From NCBI GenBank assembly GCA_965659665.1, contig CBFHWU010000031.1, positions 124,001-188,000 on the forward strand: a stretch of 64,000 nt of DNA. The letters run 5' to 3'. The position numbers and the translations under genes were made by a program. Positions 55,356-64,000 of the stretch are shown one piece after another (the stretch's first letter is position 1; the number at the start of each line of letters is the position of its first letter). This DNA comes from CBFHWU01 sp965659665 (lineage in GTDB: Bacteria; Bacteroidota; Bacteroidia; Flavobacteriales; Flavobacteriaceae). The notes under the pieces are model-generated. The model worked only from the letters and a program-made list of their open reading frames with translations. It did not search any database and was not told where the DNA came from.

Positions 55356-56525
55356 TTAGATCATTAAATTTTCTTTTTTTAAAAAAGATATTATCGTTTG
55401 GAGCGGTCCTCTACAAAGTACTTTTTTGTTTTTTCCATCTACAACAAAATATGTTGGATATCCTGATACTGCCATTTCATCGGCAAAATTTCCGAACTCT
55501 TTTAGGATTCTATAGTTTTGCCAAGGATGATTATTTTTCTTAACAAAATTCGACCATAATAAATGGTCGGGGTCGATAGACATTCCAATAATTTTTACCC
55601 CTGATTTTTTAAATTCAGGATATAATTCTGACTTTATACGCTTATGATCTGCTATACATGGGGCACAACCGACAAACCAAAAGTCTATCAAATAAATGGA
55701 ATTATGGTCTAAAGAAATTTTTTCTTCTTCTCCATTGCGATTACTGAATTTAAAATCTGAAAAATTCATGTAAGTAGCATTTATTAATTTGTCGAGCGGT
55801 GTATTTCCTAATATTTTTGTTTGAAGTTTTATATCTTGTTTTGAAACTAATGTTTTTATTTTTTTGAGCTCTTCTTTGTTCAGGTGGTTATCTTGGATAA
55901 TTTGATTTGTAAGCGTATTTACAAATGAACTGTTGGGTTTTTTTTTGATTTCTTCCAATAAAAATTCATTCGCTGCAATTTGAGAATCAGTTAGGGCTAA
56001 TGTTGTATAGTCTTTCAATATTTTCTCGGCATAATAATAGCTTGGAGCACCTATTATGGTATCTATAATTATTTTATCTTCCTTAACGTTTAGTTCGATT
56101 GTAATGTCATTCCCTTCTAAAGCGAGAAGAACAGAAGGGTATGTTTTTTCTGTTTTTAAAACGAGCATATACAAATCATTGATAGATTCATCTAAGGTAA
56201 CTTCAATTGGGTTTGTGATAGGATTCATTTTATTGGGGTTAAAGCTCCTCCCTTTACAAAATTGAAAGCTTTCAAGGTTTGATGCGTTGTTAACATTTAT
56301 TTTCACCGACGATTTTGATTCAATTTTTGTTTGCTTGTCCTTTTTTATTTTCTTCTCACAACCAATAAAAAAACAACAAAAGATGCATAATAGATACAGG
56401 TGTTTTCTAGTTTTTTTAAGACTAAAAATTACATTTTGTTTTTTAAAGTTACTGGAATGAACATGACGAAGTGTACCGTCCAAAGGAGTTTCAATTGGGG
56501 ATAATTTTTTTTGAGTTGCGAGCAT
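55356..56525 (-). CDS. TlpA-like thioredoxin-fold lipoprotein
   Basis: Up to 389 residues. The C-terminal 130 residues are a TlpA/ResA-type thioredoxin domain with active site GCAPC in IDFWFVGCAPCIADH and the cis-Pro loop AVSGYPTYFVVD. An N-terminal DUF4369-like beta domain and a helical linker precede it, the usual layout of Bacteroidota TlpA-like disulfide reductases. The lipobox CFFIGC is near residue 56, preceded by about 40 residues that do not fit a signal peptide, so the true start is probably a non-ATG codon near the hydrophobic segment. It is monocistronic. Confidence 0.8.
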   Translation of the reverse strand: MLATQKKLSPIETPLDGTLRHVHSSNFKKQNVIFSLKKTRKHLYLLCIFCCFFIGCEKKIKKDKQTKIESKSSVKINVNNASNLESFQFCKGRSFNPNKMNPITNPIEVTLDESINDLYMLVLKTEKTYPSVLLALEGNDITIELNVKEDKIIIDTIIGAPSYYYAEKILKDYTTLALTDSQIAANEFLLEEIKKKPNSSFVNTLTNQIIQDNHLNKEELKKIKTLVSKQDIKLQTKILGNTPLDKLINATYMNFSDFKFSNRNGEEEKISLDHNSIYLIDFWFVGCAPCIADHKRIKSELYPEFKKSGVKIIGMSIDPDHLLWSNFVKKNNHPWQNYRILKEFGNFADEMAVSGYPTYFVVDGKNKKVLCRGPLQTIISFLKKENLMI

Positions 56526-57032
56526 GAGTAGGATTTTGTTGGTAATTTAGCTGTTTAGGACGCCGTTAAATATAATATATTTTATTGATGTTGTGGGTAA
56601 AATTTTATATGGTTACCACAATGGTATTCATTAGAAATATTGTGCTGTGATTTTATCATCTTAACCAGCGCTTAAAAGTATAAAAAGCATTCTAAATAAA
56701 TAGAGGGTATATTTTTTATAAAAGATCTTCATGTTTGGTTCTCCGTTTATGAATTGTGTTGTAATAGTAACATAGCCCTAGGTAATCGAGTGTTGATGAA
56801 ATCTTTATTATTAATCTCAACACTATCTAGAAATTAGATGGTGAAATTATTAATTATATTTCTCCATTTTATTATAGCACCAACATTAAAAATTGAATAT
56901 CAAATAAGATTACCGTTGCCATAAGAGTTGATACGGTTCATAAAATAGGAGCAAAAAAAAAGCACCTCGTTTGAGGTACTTTTTTTTATGGATATCATCC
57001 ATATTATTGTTTTTTTAGGACAATATATATCC
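56526..57032. other. 507-bp spacer holding the DUF885 gene terminator
   Basis: AT-rich and without credible coding frames. It contains the upstream region of the TlpA-like gene at one end and a good hairpin terminator (56953-56987) at the other. No further structure was recognised. Confidence 0.55.
56953..56987 (-). terminator. Rho-independent terminator of the DUF885 gene
   Basis: The hairpin AGCACCTC-GTTT-GAGGTACT (one mismatch) is flanked by an A-run on one side and a T-run on the other, so it works in both directions. It lies 46 bp past the stop of the DUF885 gene on the minus strand. Confidence 0.8.
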
Positions 57033-58862
57033 TTAGCTTTTAGATTTAATATACTCATCAACAAAGTCCTCTAAAATATTCAAAGGAATTGCCCCGTGAG
57101 AAATCACCACTTCATGAAATTCACGAATATCAAATTGATCCCCTAAGATTGTTTTAGCCTTTTCACGTAATTCTAATATTTTCAACATTCCAATTTTATA
57201 AGCTGTTGCTTGACTGGGCATCACAATATGTCTTTCGACCATTTTGATGATATCTAGTTCCGCATTGGGCGTATGGGTGGTGTAATATTCAATTCCTTTT
57301 TCTCGCGTCCATTTTTTGGCATGTATTCCCGTATCAACCACCAATCTACAGGCTCTCCAAAGTTCCATGGCTAAACGTCCAAAATCTGAGTAAGGATCGG
57401 CGTAAAAACCCATTTCTTTTGGGATAAATTCTGAGTATAAACCCCAACCTTCGGTATAGGCGGTATATCCTCCAAATTTCCTAAACATAGGAACATTTTC
57501 TAGTTCTTGCTGAATAGCCAATTGCATATGATGCCCAGGAATTCCTTCGTGATAGGCCAATGCTTCCATCTGATATATGGGCATTGACTCCATATCATAC
57601 AGGTTGGCATAATAAATTCCTGGTCTAGAGCCATCGGCTGCAGGACGATTATAAAATGCCTTTCCTGCAGATTTTTCTCTAAAGGGCTCTACTGCTTTAA
57701 CGATAATATCTGCTTTGGGCTTAGTGATAAATATTTCGTCCAATCGAGTTTTCATACTATCAATCAATTTCACGGCTTCTTTTAGATAAGCTTCTTTTCC
57801 TTCTTGATCTGCACTGTAATAAAACCTCTTATCTGTTTTCATAAATTGGAAGAAATCTTGCAAGTTTCCTTCATACCCCACATTCTCACGAATAGCATCC
57901 ATTTCTGTATGGATTCGTGCTACCTCACTCAATCCTATTTGGTGAATTTCGTCTGCCGTTAAATCGGTAGTTGTTGTTCGTTTTAACGCAGTATTAAAAA
58001 AGGCTTCTCCATCAGGAAATTTCCATGCTCCGTGATCAGAATTAGCTCTATTTTTTTGTCCCTTAACAAAAGAGATAAGCCCCTCATATGCAGGTTTTAC
58101 AGCATTTAATAAAGCTTCATTGGCCTGATCAAATAATTTAGCTTTAGTTTCATCATCAATGTCAAGCATGCTCACTTTTTGTGTAAAGTCTTCTAATAGT
58201 GTACTTTGTTTGTCAGAGCTGTCAAAAGGTTGACCTACTAAAATATTTTCCGAATCATTCACTACTTTGTCAAATACAAATTTTGGTGGTATAATTCCAA
58301 TTGCTTCTCGTGCTTCTAGGTTTTGTACCAACTGCTTGAAGTATACCTTAAAACCATTTAATCTAGCAATATAAGCTTCAGCATCTGAAACATTATCGAC
58401 ACGATGCATATTAATCATAAATGCAGGCTTACCAGATTGAGCACCAAACATCTGATTCACAGGATAATTATGTAATCGATATTGGTAATCTTTAATACTA
58501 TTTTCAACGCTTTGCTTAAAGAGTTTATAGCTTAACAATGCATCTTTTGATAGTGCAGCCACATTGACTGAATCTGTTAACCAAAGCAATTCTTCTTTAT
58601 TTATTTCCAAATCTCTCTCTGAAGCGGTAGGAGAATTATCATTTAATTTTCCATAATCTTTTTTTATTCCGAGTCGTGTTTGAAATTCTGGATATCGGTT
58701 TACTAGACCATCAAAACTTTTTTGAAAAAAATCATTCACTTTTTTTGATTCTGCTGCAATCTCTGCTTCGGTGTACACTTTTTTTGTTTCTTTTTTACAT
58801 GAAACCATTACGGACATGACGCTTAAGAAGAGCACTGTTTTTAAAATTGTTTGTTTCATCAT
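57033..58862 (-). CDS. DUF885-family lipoprotein, metallopeptidase-like
   Basis: A 609-residue lipoprotein (lipobox VMVSC, about residue 20). Most of the protein is alpha-helical. The C-terminal half carries YHEGIPGHHMQLAIQ (about 440) followed by YTEGWGLYSEFIP, the DUF885 zinc-site pattern that resembles gluzincin HExxH plus a downstream Glu. Peptidase activity is expected; the substrate is unknown. The start is placed at one of the two adjacent Met codons (58862/58859) because six codons upstream would delay the signal peptide. Confidence 0.9.
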   Translation of the reverse strand: MMKQTILKTVLFLSVMSVMVSCKKETKKVYTEAEIAAESKKVNDFFQKSFDGLVNRYPEFQTRLGIKKDYGKLNDNSPTASERDLEINKEELLWLTDSVNVAALSKDALLSYKLFKQSVENSIKDYQYRLHNYPVNQMFGAQSGKPAFMINMHRVDNVSDAEAYIARLNGFKVYFKQLVQNLEAREAIGIIPPKFVFDKVVNDSENILVGQPFDSSDKQSTLLEDFTQKVSMLDIDDETKAKLFDQANEALLNAVKPAYEGLISFVKGQKNRANSDHGAWKFPDGEAFFNTALKRTTTTDLTADEIHQIGLSEVARIHTEMDAIRENVGYEGNLQDFFQFMKTDKRFYYSADQEGKEAYLKEAVKLIDSMKTRLDEIFITKPKADIIVKAVEPFREKSAGKAFYNRPAADGSRPGIYYANLYDMESMPIYQMEALAYHEGIPGHHMQLAIQQELENVPMFRKFGGYTAYTEGWGLYSEFIPKEMGFYADPYSDFGRLAMELWRACRLVVDTGIHAKKWTREKGIEYYTTHTPNAELDIIKMVERHIVMPSQATAYKIGMLKILELREKAKTILGDQFDIREFHEVVISHGAIPLNILEDFVDEYIKSKS

Positions 58863-59412
58863 TTTTTTTATTGAATGCACCTCATTTATGTATCAATCGC
58901 TTGTTAATATGCAGAAGTGAATGAGATGGTTTAAATTTTATTATTCTTAAAAATAGAAATAAAAAACAAAAGTACAACAAGATATATTGCTATTTTTTGT
59001 CGAGCACACTTTTTTATTTTGAGTAACTATTTGTGGGGCAATTTCAAGCTGTGATTTATGAAGTAATTGTTTTAACATTTTGTGACTAGAAATATACTTT
59101 TTTCTTCATGACGTTGATGTCCATACATAAAATTCAATTCATATACGTTATCCGTTTTGTTTTCAGCTCAGCCAATTATGGTTTTAAGAGAAGCAGAATA
59201 TTGGGGGATACGCATAAAGGGATTTAATGATTAGAGGGTTGTTTTGGTCATTGATTTAACATAAGTTGGTAGGGAGTAAAATCAAGGGGTTTTTTGGTGT
59301 GTGTTGCCTGTAAAATAGGCATAAATTTCTACCACTTTGATTGAAAAAAAAACTTTTTAAAATAAAACTTGACTAACACTTTATTTTATACTTTTATGCT
59401 TAATAAAATGAA
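58863..59412. other. 550-bp divergent promoter region
   Basis: No credible gene. It holds TACTTTTG on the minus strand (58967-58974), a full TAnnTTTG match about 105 bp upstream of the DUF885 gene, and the promoter-like pair at 59369-59396 for the flavodoxin-fold gene. The rest is AT-rich and unstructured. Confidence 0.5.
59369..59396 (+). promoter_or_regulatory. Candidate promoter of the flavodoxin-fold gene
   Basis: TTG (59369-59371) and TACTTTTA (59389-59396, one base off TAnnTTTG) are separated by 17 bp, within the spacing usually given for Bacteroidota promoters. The ATG follows 16 bp downstream. Confidence 0.45.
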
Positions 59413-59991
59413 ATGAAAAACTTAATTGTTATCGGCCATCCTAGTAAAGAATCCTTCTGTTATGACGGTATTTTTTTGACGGTAAAAAACGAACTTCAAC
59501 AACCTGGCCAAGAAACTGAAGTCATTGATTTGTATAGAGATAGCTTTACTCGTCCTAGAGAAAAGTTAATTAATATGTACAAAGAACTAGTAACTTGGTG
59601 CGATAGAATTTACATTATTTCTCCTGTTTGGTGGTTTAGACTAACTCCCAGAGTAGAGATTTTCTTTGATGAGGTTTTTACGCCTGGATTTGCATACAAA
59701 TTTGTCAACATTACAAAAATATATGCCTACCCAAAGCCTTTTTTAAAAAATAAAAAAGTTAGAACCTACATTACACATGGTGCACCAGCAATTCCTGTAC
59801 TTACGATTTATCTTAATTCTGTAAAACTCAGATTGGTGATGGGTGTTTATACTTTTGTTTTTGGATGGAGACTGTCGCTTTTTTCAAAAACGAAACAATT
59901 TTGGTCAGTTCCTTTTGTATCGCAAGAAAAGAGAAAAAAATACATCAGTTCTGTAGCTAAAGACATCAAAAAAGACCTTAAAGAAGGTTAA
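59413..59991 (+). CDS. NAD(P)H-dependent oxidoreductase, flavodoxin-like fold (NQO/KefF type)
   Basis: A 192-residue protein. The N-terminal segment MKNLIVIGHPSKESFCYDGI is the FMN/FAD-phosphate-binding start of NAD(P)H quinone reductase-like proteins. CDRIYIISPVWWFRLTPRVE is the family's flavin-contact motif (usually P-x-WW), and ITHGAPA is the third binding segment. It would reduce quinones or serve as ancillary protein of a transporter. It stands alone. Confidence 0.85.
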   Translation: MKNLIVIGHPSKESFCYDGIFLTVKNELQQPGQETEVIDLYRDSFTRPREKLINMYKELVTWCDRIYIISPVWWFRLTPRVEIFFDEVFTPGFAYKFVNITKIYAYPKPFLKNKKVRTYITHGAPAIPVLTIYLNSVKLRLVMGVYTFVFGWRLSLFSKTKQFWSVPFVSQEKRKKYISSVAKDIKKDLKEG

Positions 59992-60663
59992 TCTTATTAA
60001 CGGTAAAACAATTACTCTAATTTTTATTTTACTATAAAATCATAAGCTAACTCCGTTAAATTTTTTTCTCAAATTTTGTTTTCTAAACTCCGTTTCTTTA
60101 ACCCTCTAAGGATAAAGCCCTAGTGCCATTCCGTTGGAATGCTAAATAGATTTTAAATTTTCGGCTTTACTAAATGCTATTTTTGGAGCATTATCTACCC
60201 ATTCATGAGGTAGAGTTCCCTTCTGGCTCCTTAATCTGTAACTTATAGACAACGCCACCCATTTACGAAAAGCAAAATATTTAGTCATCTGATCAAGATA
60301 CTTATATCCTTTATTCCCCCTTGAAGATCTTCCACCAAGAATGAATATGATAGGAGGGGTACCCCCACATTCCTTAGAATTCTTTCAAATTCTTTCTCCT
60401 CGACAAGCGTATGAAAAGAAAGTCCAGCATAACTATGTCAAACAAAATCCAAGGGTTGTTTTCGAAACTATTAATGTATGGTCAATACCAATGGATTTGG
60501 TATCCTTCTGTTTACCGACTAATCGTAAATAGAAATACTTCCTATATTATTAAAATTAATTTGTTTGTTGGCTAAAAAAATATAAAACATTAAACATAAA
60601 AACAGCAAAATTAACGTCCACTAAAGGTGCATTGGGATAATGATGATATACCGTGATAACCTC
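59992..60663. other. Spacer with a degraded gene and a short hairpin
   Basis: 672 bp. It contains the alpha/beta-hydrolase remnant (60142-60480, minus strand) and, just past the remnant's stop, a perfect hairpin CATTCC-GTT-GGAATG at 60127-60141. The remainder shows no gene. Confidence 0.6.
60142..60480 (-). pseudogene. Remnant of an alpha/beta-hydrolase (carboxylesterase-like) gene
   Basis: On the minus strand, the frame ending at TAG 60142-60144 is open back to 60384. It reads GGTPPIIFILGGRSSRGNKG, then YKYLDQMTKYFAFRKWVALS, then ISYRLRSQKGTLPHEWVDNA. This is the oxyanion-hole strand and following helix of an esterase (normal form FIHGGxxxxG...VAVSINYRL), with the His replaced by Leu. Upstream, another frame gives LFDIVMLDFLFIRLSRRKNL, matching the preceding strand, so at least one frameshift separates the pieces. 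The nucleophile and later parts are absent. The ORF on the other strand (60341-60532) is a shadow. Confidence 0.6.
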
Positions 60664-61629
60664 TTATTGCTGTTGCTGTTGAATTAAAATTTCTTGATGT
60701 TTTGCGAAACTGTTAAGTGGATTTTGGGCTTTATTTTGTGTAAAACTTGATGGCGAGTTATGGGTTTTATTGGAGTTGAAATGATTTTTGTCACTAATTT
60801 TAACACTGACATCGAGAAGGTCTTTAGAATCTCCTGAATACACGCCCTTAACAGGGGAGCAGTCTTTGAATTGTCTACCAATAGCTAAAATCACATAATT
60901 TTCATTGGTCACGCAATTATTTGTCGGGTCAAGTCCTATCCACCCCATTTTTGGGATAAAAACTTCAACCCATGCGTGCGTGGCCCCAACTCCTCTAAAA
61001 TTTGAATTTTCGGTTGGACATATATATCCACTAACATATCGAGAGGGTATTCCAAAAAAACGATTCAGATGTAACAGTACATTGGTAAAATCTTGGCATA
61101 CTCCTGCTTTGAGCTTCCATATTTCTGCTAATGAAGAGCTAACACTGGTAATTCCTTGTCTGTAAGCAAAGTTTTGATAAACAAATTCGGATAAAGCAAC
61201 ACATACTTCAAGGGGGGGAGTAGTGGTGTAATCATATGGTAAAATAGTAGAAAGATTGCCGGAGGGATAATAATCTGTTTGGCTGAAGTATTCAAAAAAG
61301 GATATTTTTTTTTTGAGTAAATCAATATTGTTCCATTGCAACTTTGGGTCTTCATCTATAGTGGGGATAGGTTTGGAATTCATGGTGATTTCAACAAGAG
61401 ATGAAATAGTTAGCGTATCATGGGATTCGATGATATTGAATGTTCCGATCTTGTTTCCAAAAAAATCCTTGTGGGTAAAAATTTGTGGATGCGTTGTTAT
61501 TTGGAGAAGTTGAGAGTTGAGTTCTTGAAATTCATTAACTCTAGGATATAGCATAATTTGGTTAGAGTGATAACTTACACTATTTGGATACATATAATGG
61601 GTAATATGTTCAATAAAAACTTTTCTCAT
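60664..61629 (-). CDS. Transglutaminase-like protein with polyglutamine tail
   Basis: A 321-residue cytoplasmic protein with the N-terminal transglutaminase-associated beta domain (about 1-100, VFIEHITHYMYPNSVSYHSN) and a papain-like transglutaminase core. The catalytic Cys178 lies in KLKAGVCQDFTN, the His in GATHAWVEVFI and the Asp in IGLDPTNN. The C-terminus is Asn/Ser-rich and ends ILIQQQQQ. It is the third gene of the ATP-grasp/alpha-E/transglutaminase triad; the start is 6 bp after the alpha-E stop. The family is predicted to act as peptidase or amide-bond enzyme, substrate unknown. Confidence 0.9.
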   Translation of the reverse strand: MRKVFIEHITHYMYPNSVSYHSNQIMLYPRVNEFQELNSQLLQITTHPQIFTHKDFFGNKIGTFNIIESHDTLTISSLVEITMNSKPIPTIDEDPKLQWNNIDLLKKKISFFEYFSQTDYYPSGNLSTILPYDYTTTPPLEVCVALSEFVYQNFAYRQGITSVSSSLAEIWKLKAGVCQDFTNVLLHLNRFFGIPSRYVSGYICPTENSNFRGVGATHAWVEVFIPKMGWIGLDPTNNCVTNENYVILAIGRQFKDCSPVKGVYSGDSKDLLDVSVKISDKNHFNSNKTHNSPSSFTQNKAQNPLNSFAKHQEILIQQQQQ

Positions 61630-61635
61630 TATGTG

Positions 61636-62571
61636 TTAAATATTATTAAAATAAATGGAGTTTACTTCATCGTTTAGTAGATTCACTTTTGACTTTAGAT
61701 TGTCTAGAAATAGCTCTAATCCAACATTTTGAAAGTCTTCAATTTTTGTGTAACGCATATTACTTTCCAGCTGATCAATACTAAAAGAAAGGTTATTGAT
61801 GGGATTAATTTTATTAAATTTATTGAGTCGTTCTACATGGACTGAAATTTTTTTTAAACAGTAATAAATAGAATTTGGAAAAAAAGGATTTAAAACAATA
61901 AATTCAATGATGTTATTGGAGTAAGAGATTGTTTTATATTTTTTGACAAATTGTTGATGCCCTCCCACAGAAATGAGTAAATTTTTCCAATAAATATGCT
62001 CTTCTAATTTGTCAAAGGAACTGTTTGGATTTGAGGTTTGTAATAATAAAAAATCGATACTTTGTAACAACCGTTCAATGTACTTACCTAAATTCATGAA
62101 ACAATATGCATTTCCGCGCTCTTGATTCACGTCTGCGTTACTATAATGTAGCATATTATACATCAGCATTTCATCAATAATAGAAATAGGATCTTGGTCG
62201 ATGAATTGCAAAGGGAGATCTTTTTGTTGAACAAAATGATAGTATTTGTTAATGTTTAACCATATTTCCTTTGATATATGTTCTTGAACACTTCGAGTAT
62301 TTTGTCTTGCTTTTTCGATTAGGTTAATAATAGAGTTAGGATGTTTTTTTTCAAAAAGCAAAAAAGTAATAATATCAATCGAGTCATTTTCTCTTAGCTT
62401 TAGTTCACGTATTGATTTACCTGTATAGTTAAGTACTGTTTTGTCCCAAGGAGAAATATCATTAATATCTAAATTAGACATATAATTAGCTTTAATAAGG
62501 TTCAATAAACTATGGGAACGCACGAAATATCTTTCGAGCCAAAATAGATTATTTGCCACCCTACTTAACAC
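61636..62571 (-). CDS. Alpha-E domain protein (DUF403)
   Basis: A 311-residue all-helical protein with the family N-terminus MLSRVANNLFWLERYFVRSH and regularly spaced conserved Glu/Arg residues (NAYCFMNLGKYIERLLQSID). The start codon is GTG. The fold is named for its alpha-helical, Glu-rich nature, and its biochemical role is unknown. It lies 7 bp after the ATP-grasp gene and 6 bp before the transglutaminase gene. Confidence 0.9.
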   Translation of the reverse strand: MLSRVANNLFWLERYFVRSHSLLNLIKANYMSNLDINDISPWDKTVLNYTGKSIRELKLRENDSIDIITFLLFEKKHPNSIINLIEKARQNTRSVQEHISKEIWLNINKYYHFVQQKDLPLQFIDQDPISIIDEMLMYNMLHYSNADVNQERGNAYCFMNLGKYIERLLQSIDFLLLQTSNPNSSFDKLEEHIYWKNLLISVGGHQQFVKKYKTISYSNNIIEFIVLNPFFPNSIYYCLKKISVHVERLNKFNKINPINNLSFSIDQLESNMRYTKIEDFQNVGLELFLDNLKSKVNLLNDEVNSIYFNNI

Positions 62572-62578
62572 AATGATT

Positions 62579-64000
62579 TTATTTTTTTAGTATCCATGTA
62601 TCTTTACTTCCTCCACCTTGAGAGCTATTTACTACTAATGATCCTTCTTTGAGTGCCACTCTAGTTAATCCGCCGGGACATACATCAATACCATCGGCAC
62701 CCATCAAGGCATATGGTCGAAAATCTACACATCTAGGTGCCAATTTACCATCAATAAAACAAGGTGTGGTGGATAAATTTAGTGTTGGTTGTGCGATAAA
62801 ACCTTTTGGATTTGCTATAATTTGATTGGTGTAGTCATGAATTTCTTTATCAGAGGCTGATTTGCCTATCAGCATGCCGTATCCACCACTTCCATCTGTT
62901 TTTTTAATAACCATGGAACTAATATTTTTTAATACATGGTCAAGTTCACTTTTTTCTGAAAGCTTGTAGGTTGTAATATTTTTTAAGATTGGTTCCTCAT
63001 TTAAATAGTACTTTATCATGTCCGGGACATAAGTGTAAGTGGCTTTATCATCTGCGAAACCAGTTCCGGGAGCATTGACAATGACGACGTTCCCCTCTCT
63101 GTAAGCAGACATAATTGAAGAGACACCTAATTTACTAGTTGAATTAAAAACCAAAGGATCTAAGAAAGCATCATCAATACGGCGATAGATCACGTCTACT
63201 TTTTTTATTCCACCAGCATTTTTCATGTATACAAAATGGTCTTTCACAAACAAATCTTGACCTTCCACAAGTTCCACCCCCATTAAACGCGCAAGAGTGG
63301 TGTGTTCGTAATATGCAGAATTATAAATACCCGGAGTAAGCAGCACAATATTGGGGTTGTGTTTTTCACTAAGTCCTTTTAATTTATTTGAAAGGATTTG
63401 GGAGTAGTTGGCGATGGGCATAACATAGCTGGATGACAAAGCAGCAGGAAAAATTCGTTTTGAAATTTCTCTGTTTTCGATCATATAACTCACTCCAGAT
63501 GGTGTTCTGAGATTATCTTCTAATACATAAAATTGCCCATCATCATTTCGAATTAAATCTACCCCAGCGATATGTGTGTAAACATCATTTGGAACTTTTA
63601 AGTTGTGCATATGGAGTAGATAATCTGCACTGGATAAAATTCGATCAAATGGAATCACTCCATCTTTGAATATAAACTTATCATTATAGGTATCTTTTAT
63701 AAAAAGATTTAGTGCTTTTATGCGCTGTTTAATTCCACTTTTAACTGTGTTCCATTCTTTAGCCGTTATGATTCTTGGAATAATATCAAAAGGAAATATT
63801 TTTTCTGTCCCTTTCGAACTGTCATATACAGTAAAAGTGACGCCTTGGTCTAAAAATAATTGAGAGGAAAGATCAACTTTATTTTTTAAATCATCAAGAG
63901 AGATGGATTGCAGTGCCTGTGTAAATTTAGTGTAGTGGGGTCTTATATTTCCTTCACCATCAAACATTTCGTCCCAAGTATTTGGATACTGCTTGTAAAA
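62579..64000 (-). CDS. Circularly permuted type 2 ATP-grasp protein, 5'-truncated at window edge
   Basis: At least 473 residues. The frame is still open at 64000; the codons before the Met at 63967 read FYKQYPNTWDE, which is the usual family N-terminus, so the real start lies outside the window. Features include GEGNIRPHYTKFTQALQSIS, DLIRNDDGQFYVLEDNLRTP (nucleotide-binding region), DVIYRRIDDAFLDPLVFNST and KKTDGSGGYGMLIGKSASDK. ATP-grasp enzymes form amide bonds by acyl-phosphate chemistry. It is first in the triad with alpha-E and transglutaminase genes, a set predicted to make or remodel a peptide. Confidence 0.9.
   Translation of the reverse strand, partial: FYKQYPNTWDEMFDGEGNIRPHYTKFTQALQSISLDDLKNKVDLSSQLFLDQGVTFTVYDSSKGTEKIFPFDIIPRIITAKEWNTVKSGIKQRIKALNLFIKDTYNDKFIFKDGVIPFDRILSSADYLLHMHNLKVPNDVYTHIAGVDLIRNDDGQFYVLEDNLRTPSGVSYMIENREISKRIFPAALSSSYVMPIANYSQILSNKLKGLSEKHNPNIVLLTPGIYNSAYYEHTTLARLMGVELVEGQDLFVKDHFVYMKNAGGIKKVDVIYRRIDDAFLDPLVFNSTSKLGVSSIMSAYREGNVVIVNAPGTGFADDKATYTYVPDMIKYYLNEEPILKNITTYKLSEKSELDHVLKNISSMVIKKTDGSGGYGMLIGKSASDKEIHDYTNQIIANPKGFIAQPTLNLSTTPCFIDGKLAPRCVDFRPYALMGADGIDVCPGGLTRVALKEGSLVVNSSQGGGSKDTWILKK

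Noticed and set aside
60341..60532. 63-codon ORF on the plus strand
   Set aside because: It is antisense to the esterase remnant, whose protein-like sequence on the other strand explains the open frame.

Overview
The window is about 64 kb of AT-rich DNA from a member of the Bacteroidota, most likely a marine Flavobacteriaceae. The signs are Bacteroidota-type -7 promoter elements (TAnnTTTG), few Shine-Dalgarno sites, three secreted proteins with type IX secretion (T9SS) C-terminal sorting tails, a SusC/SusD pair, many TonB-dependent outer-membrane proteins, and the flavobacterial gene orders rel-fur-purA and zapA-(6S RNA)-rny. No rRNA, tRNA, intact insertion sequence, phage gene or CRISPR array was recognised.

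Layout. 1-14.4 kb is housekeeping: purA (partial), a Fur-family regulator, Rel, a SpoU/TrmH methyltransferase, an orphan LytTR response regulator, ornithine aminotransferase, a cysteine desulfurase, a TonB receptor coupled to an M23 peptidase, a coiled-coil gene with zapA, a candidate 6S RNA, rny, and a lipoprotein hydrolase. 14.4-21.7 kb holds an AhpD-like gene broken by an in-frame amber codon, a large T9SS CotH-kinase-like protein with lamin-tail domains, a T9SS GH16 beta-glucanase and a GNAT acetyltransferase. 21.9-32.0 kb is a tightly packed accessory operon: a nucleotidyltransferase, three pairs of B12-binding radical SAM protein plus SAM methyltransferase, a glycosyltransferase, a flippase-like membrane protein and a truncated fourth radical SAM gene. 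This looks like the assembly line for an uncharacterised, probably membrane-linked or exported, modified glycoconjugate, and it is the best candidate for an undescribed system here.

32.0-36.2 kb encodes a YhdH-type reductase, a DUF5916/CBM9-like outer-membrane protein and a PepSY membrane protein. 36.5-47.7 kb is a polysaccharide utilisation locus (PUL): a T9SS binding protein, a GH128-like lipoprotein, SusC, SusD, a CarboxypepD_reg-like protein, a parallel beta-helix protein and a convergent GH10 enzyme. With the GH16 gene about 15 kb away, this points to beta-1,3-linked glucan or a xylan-type algal polymer; the substrate is inferred. 47.8-54.9 kb holds an acyltransferase-SGNH hydrolase fusion, a hemolysin III-type protein, and a metal-homeostasis-like group (MerC protein, ABC exporter, divergent Zur-like Fur protein). 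55.3-60.6 kb holds a TlpA-like lipoprotein, a DUF885 peptidase, a flavodoxin-fold reductase and the remnant of an alpha/beta-hydrolase gene. 60.6-64 kb is the conserved transglutaminase / alpha-E / circularly permuted ATP-grasp triad, running off the right edge.

All assignments come from reading the sequence and recalling family motifs. No database search was run.
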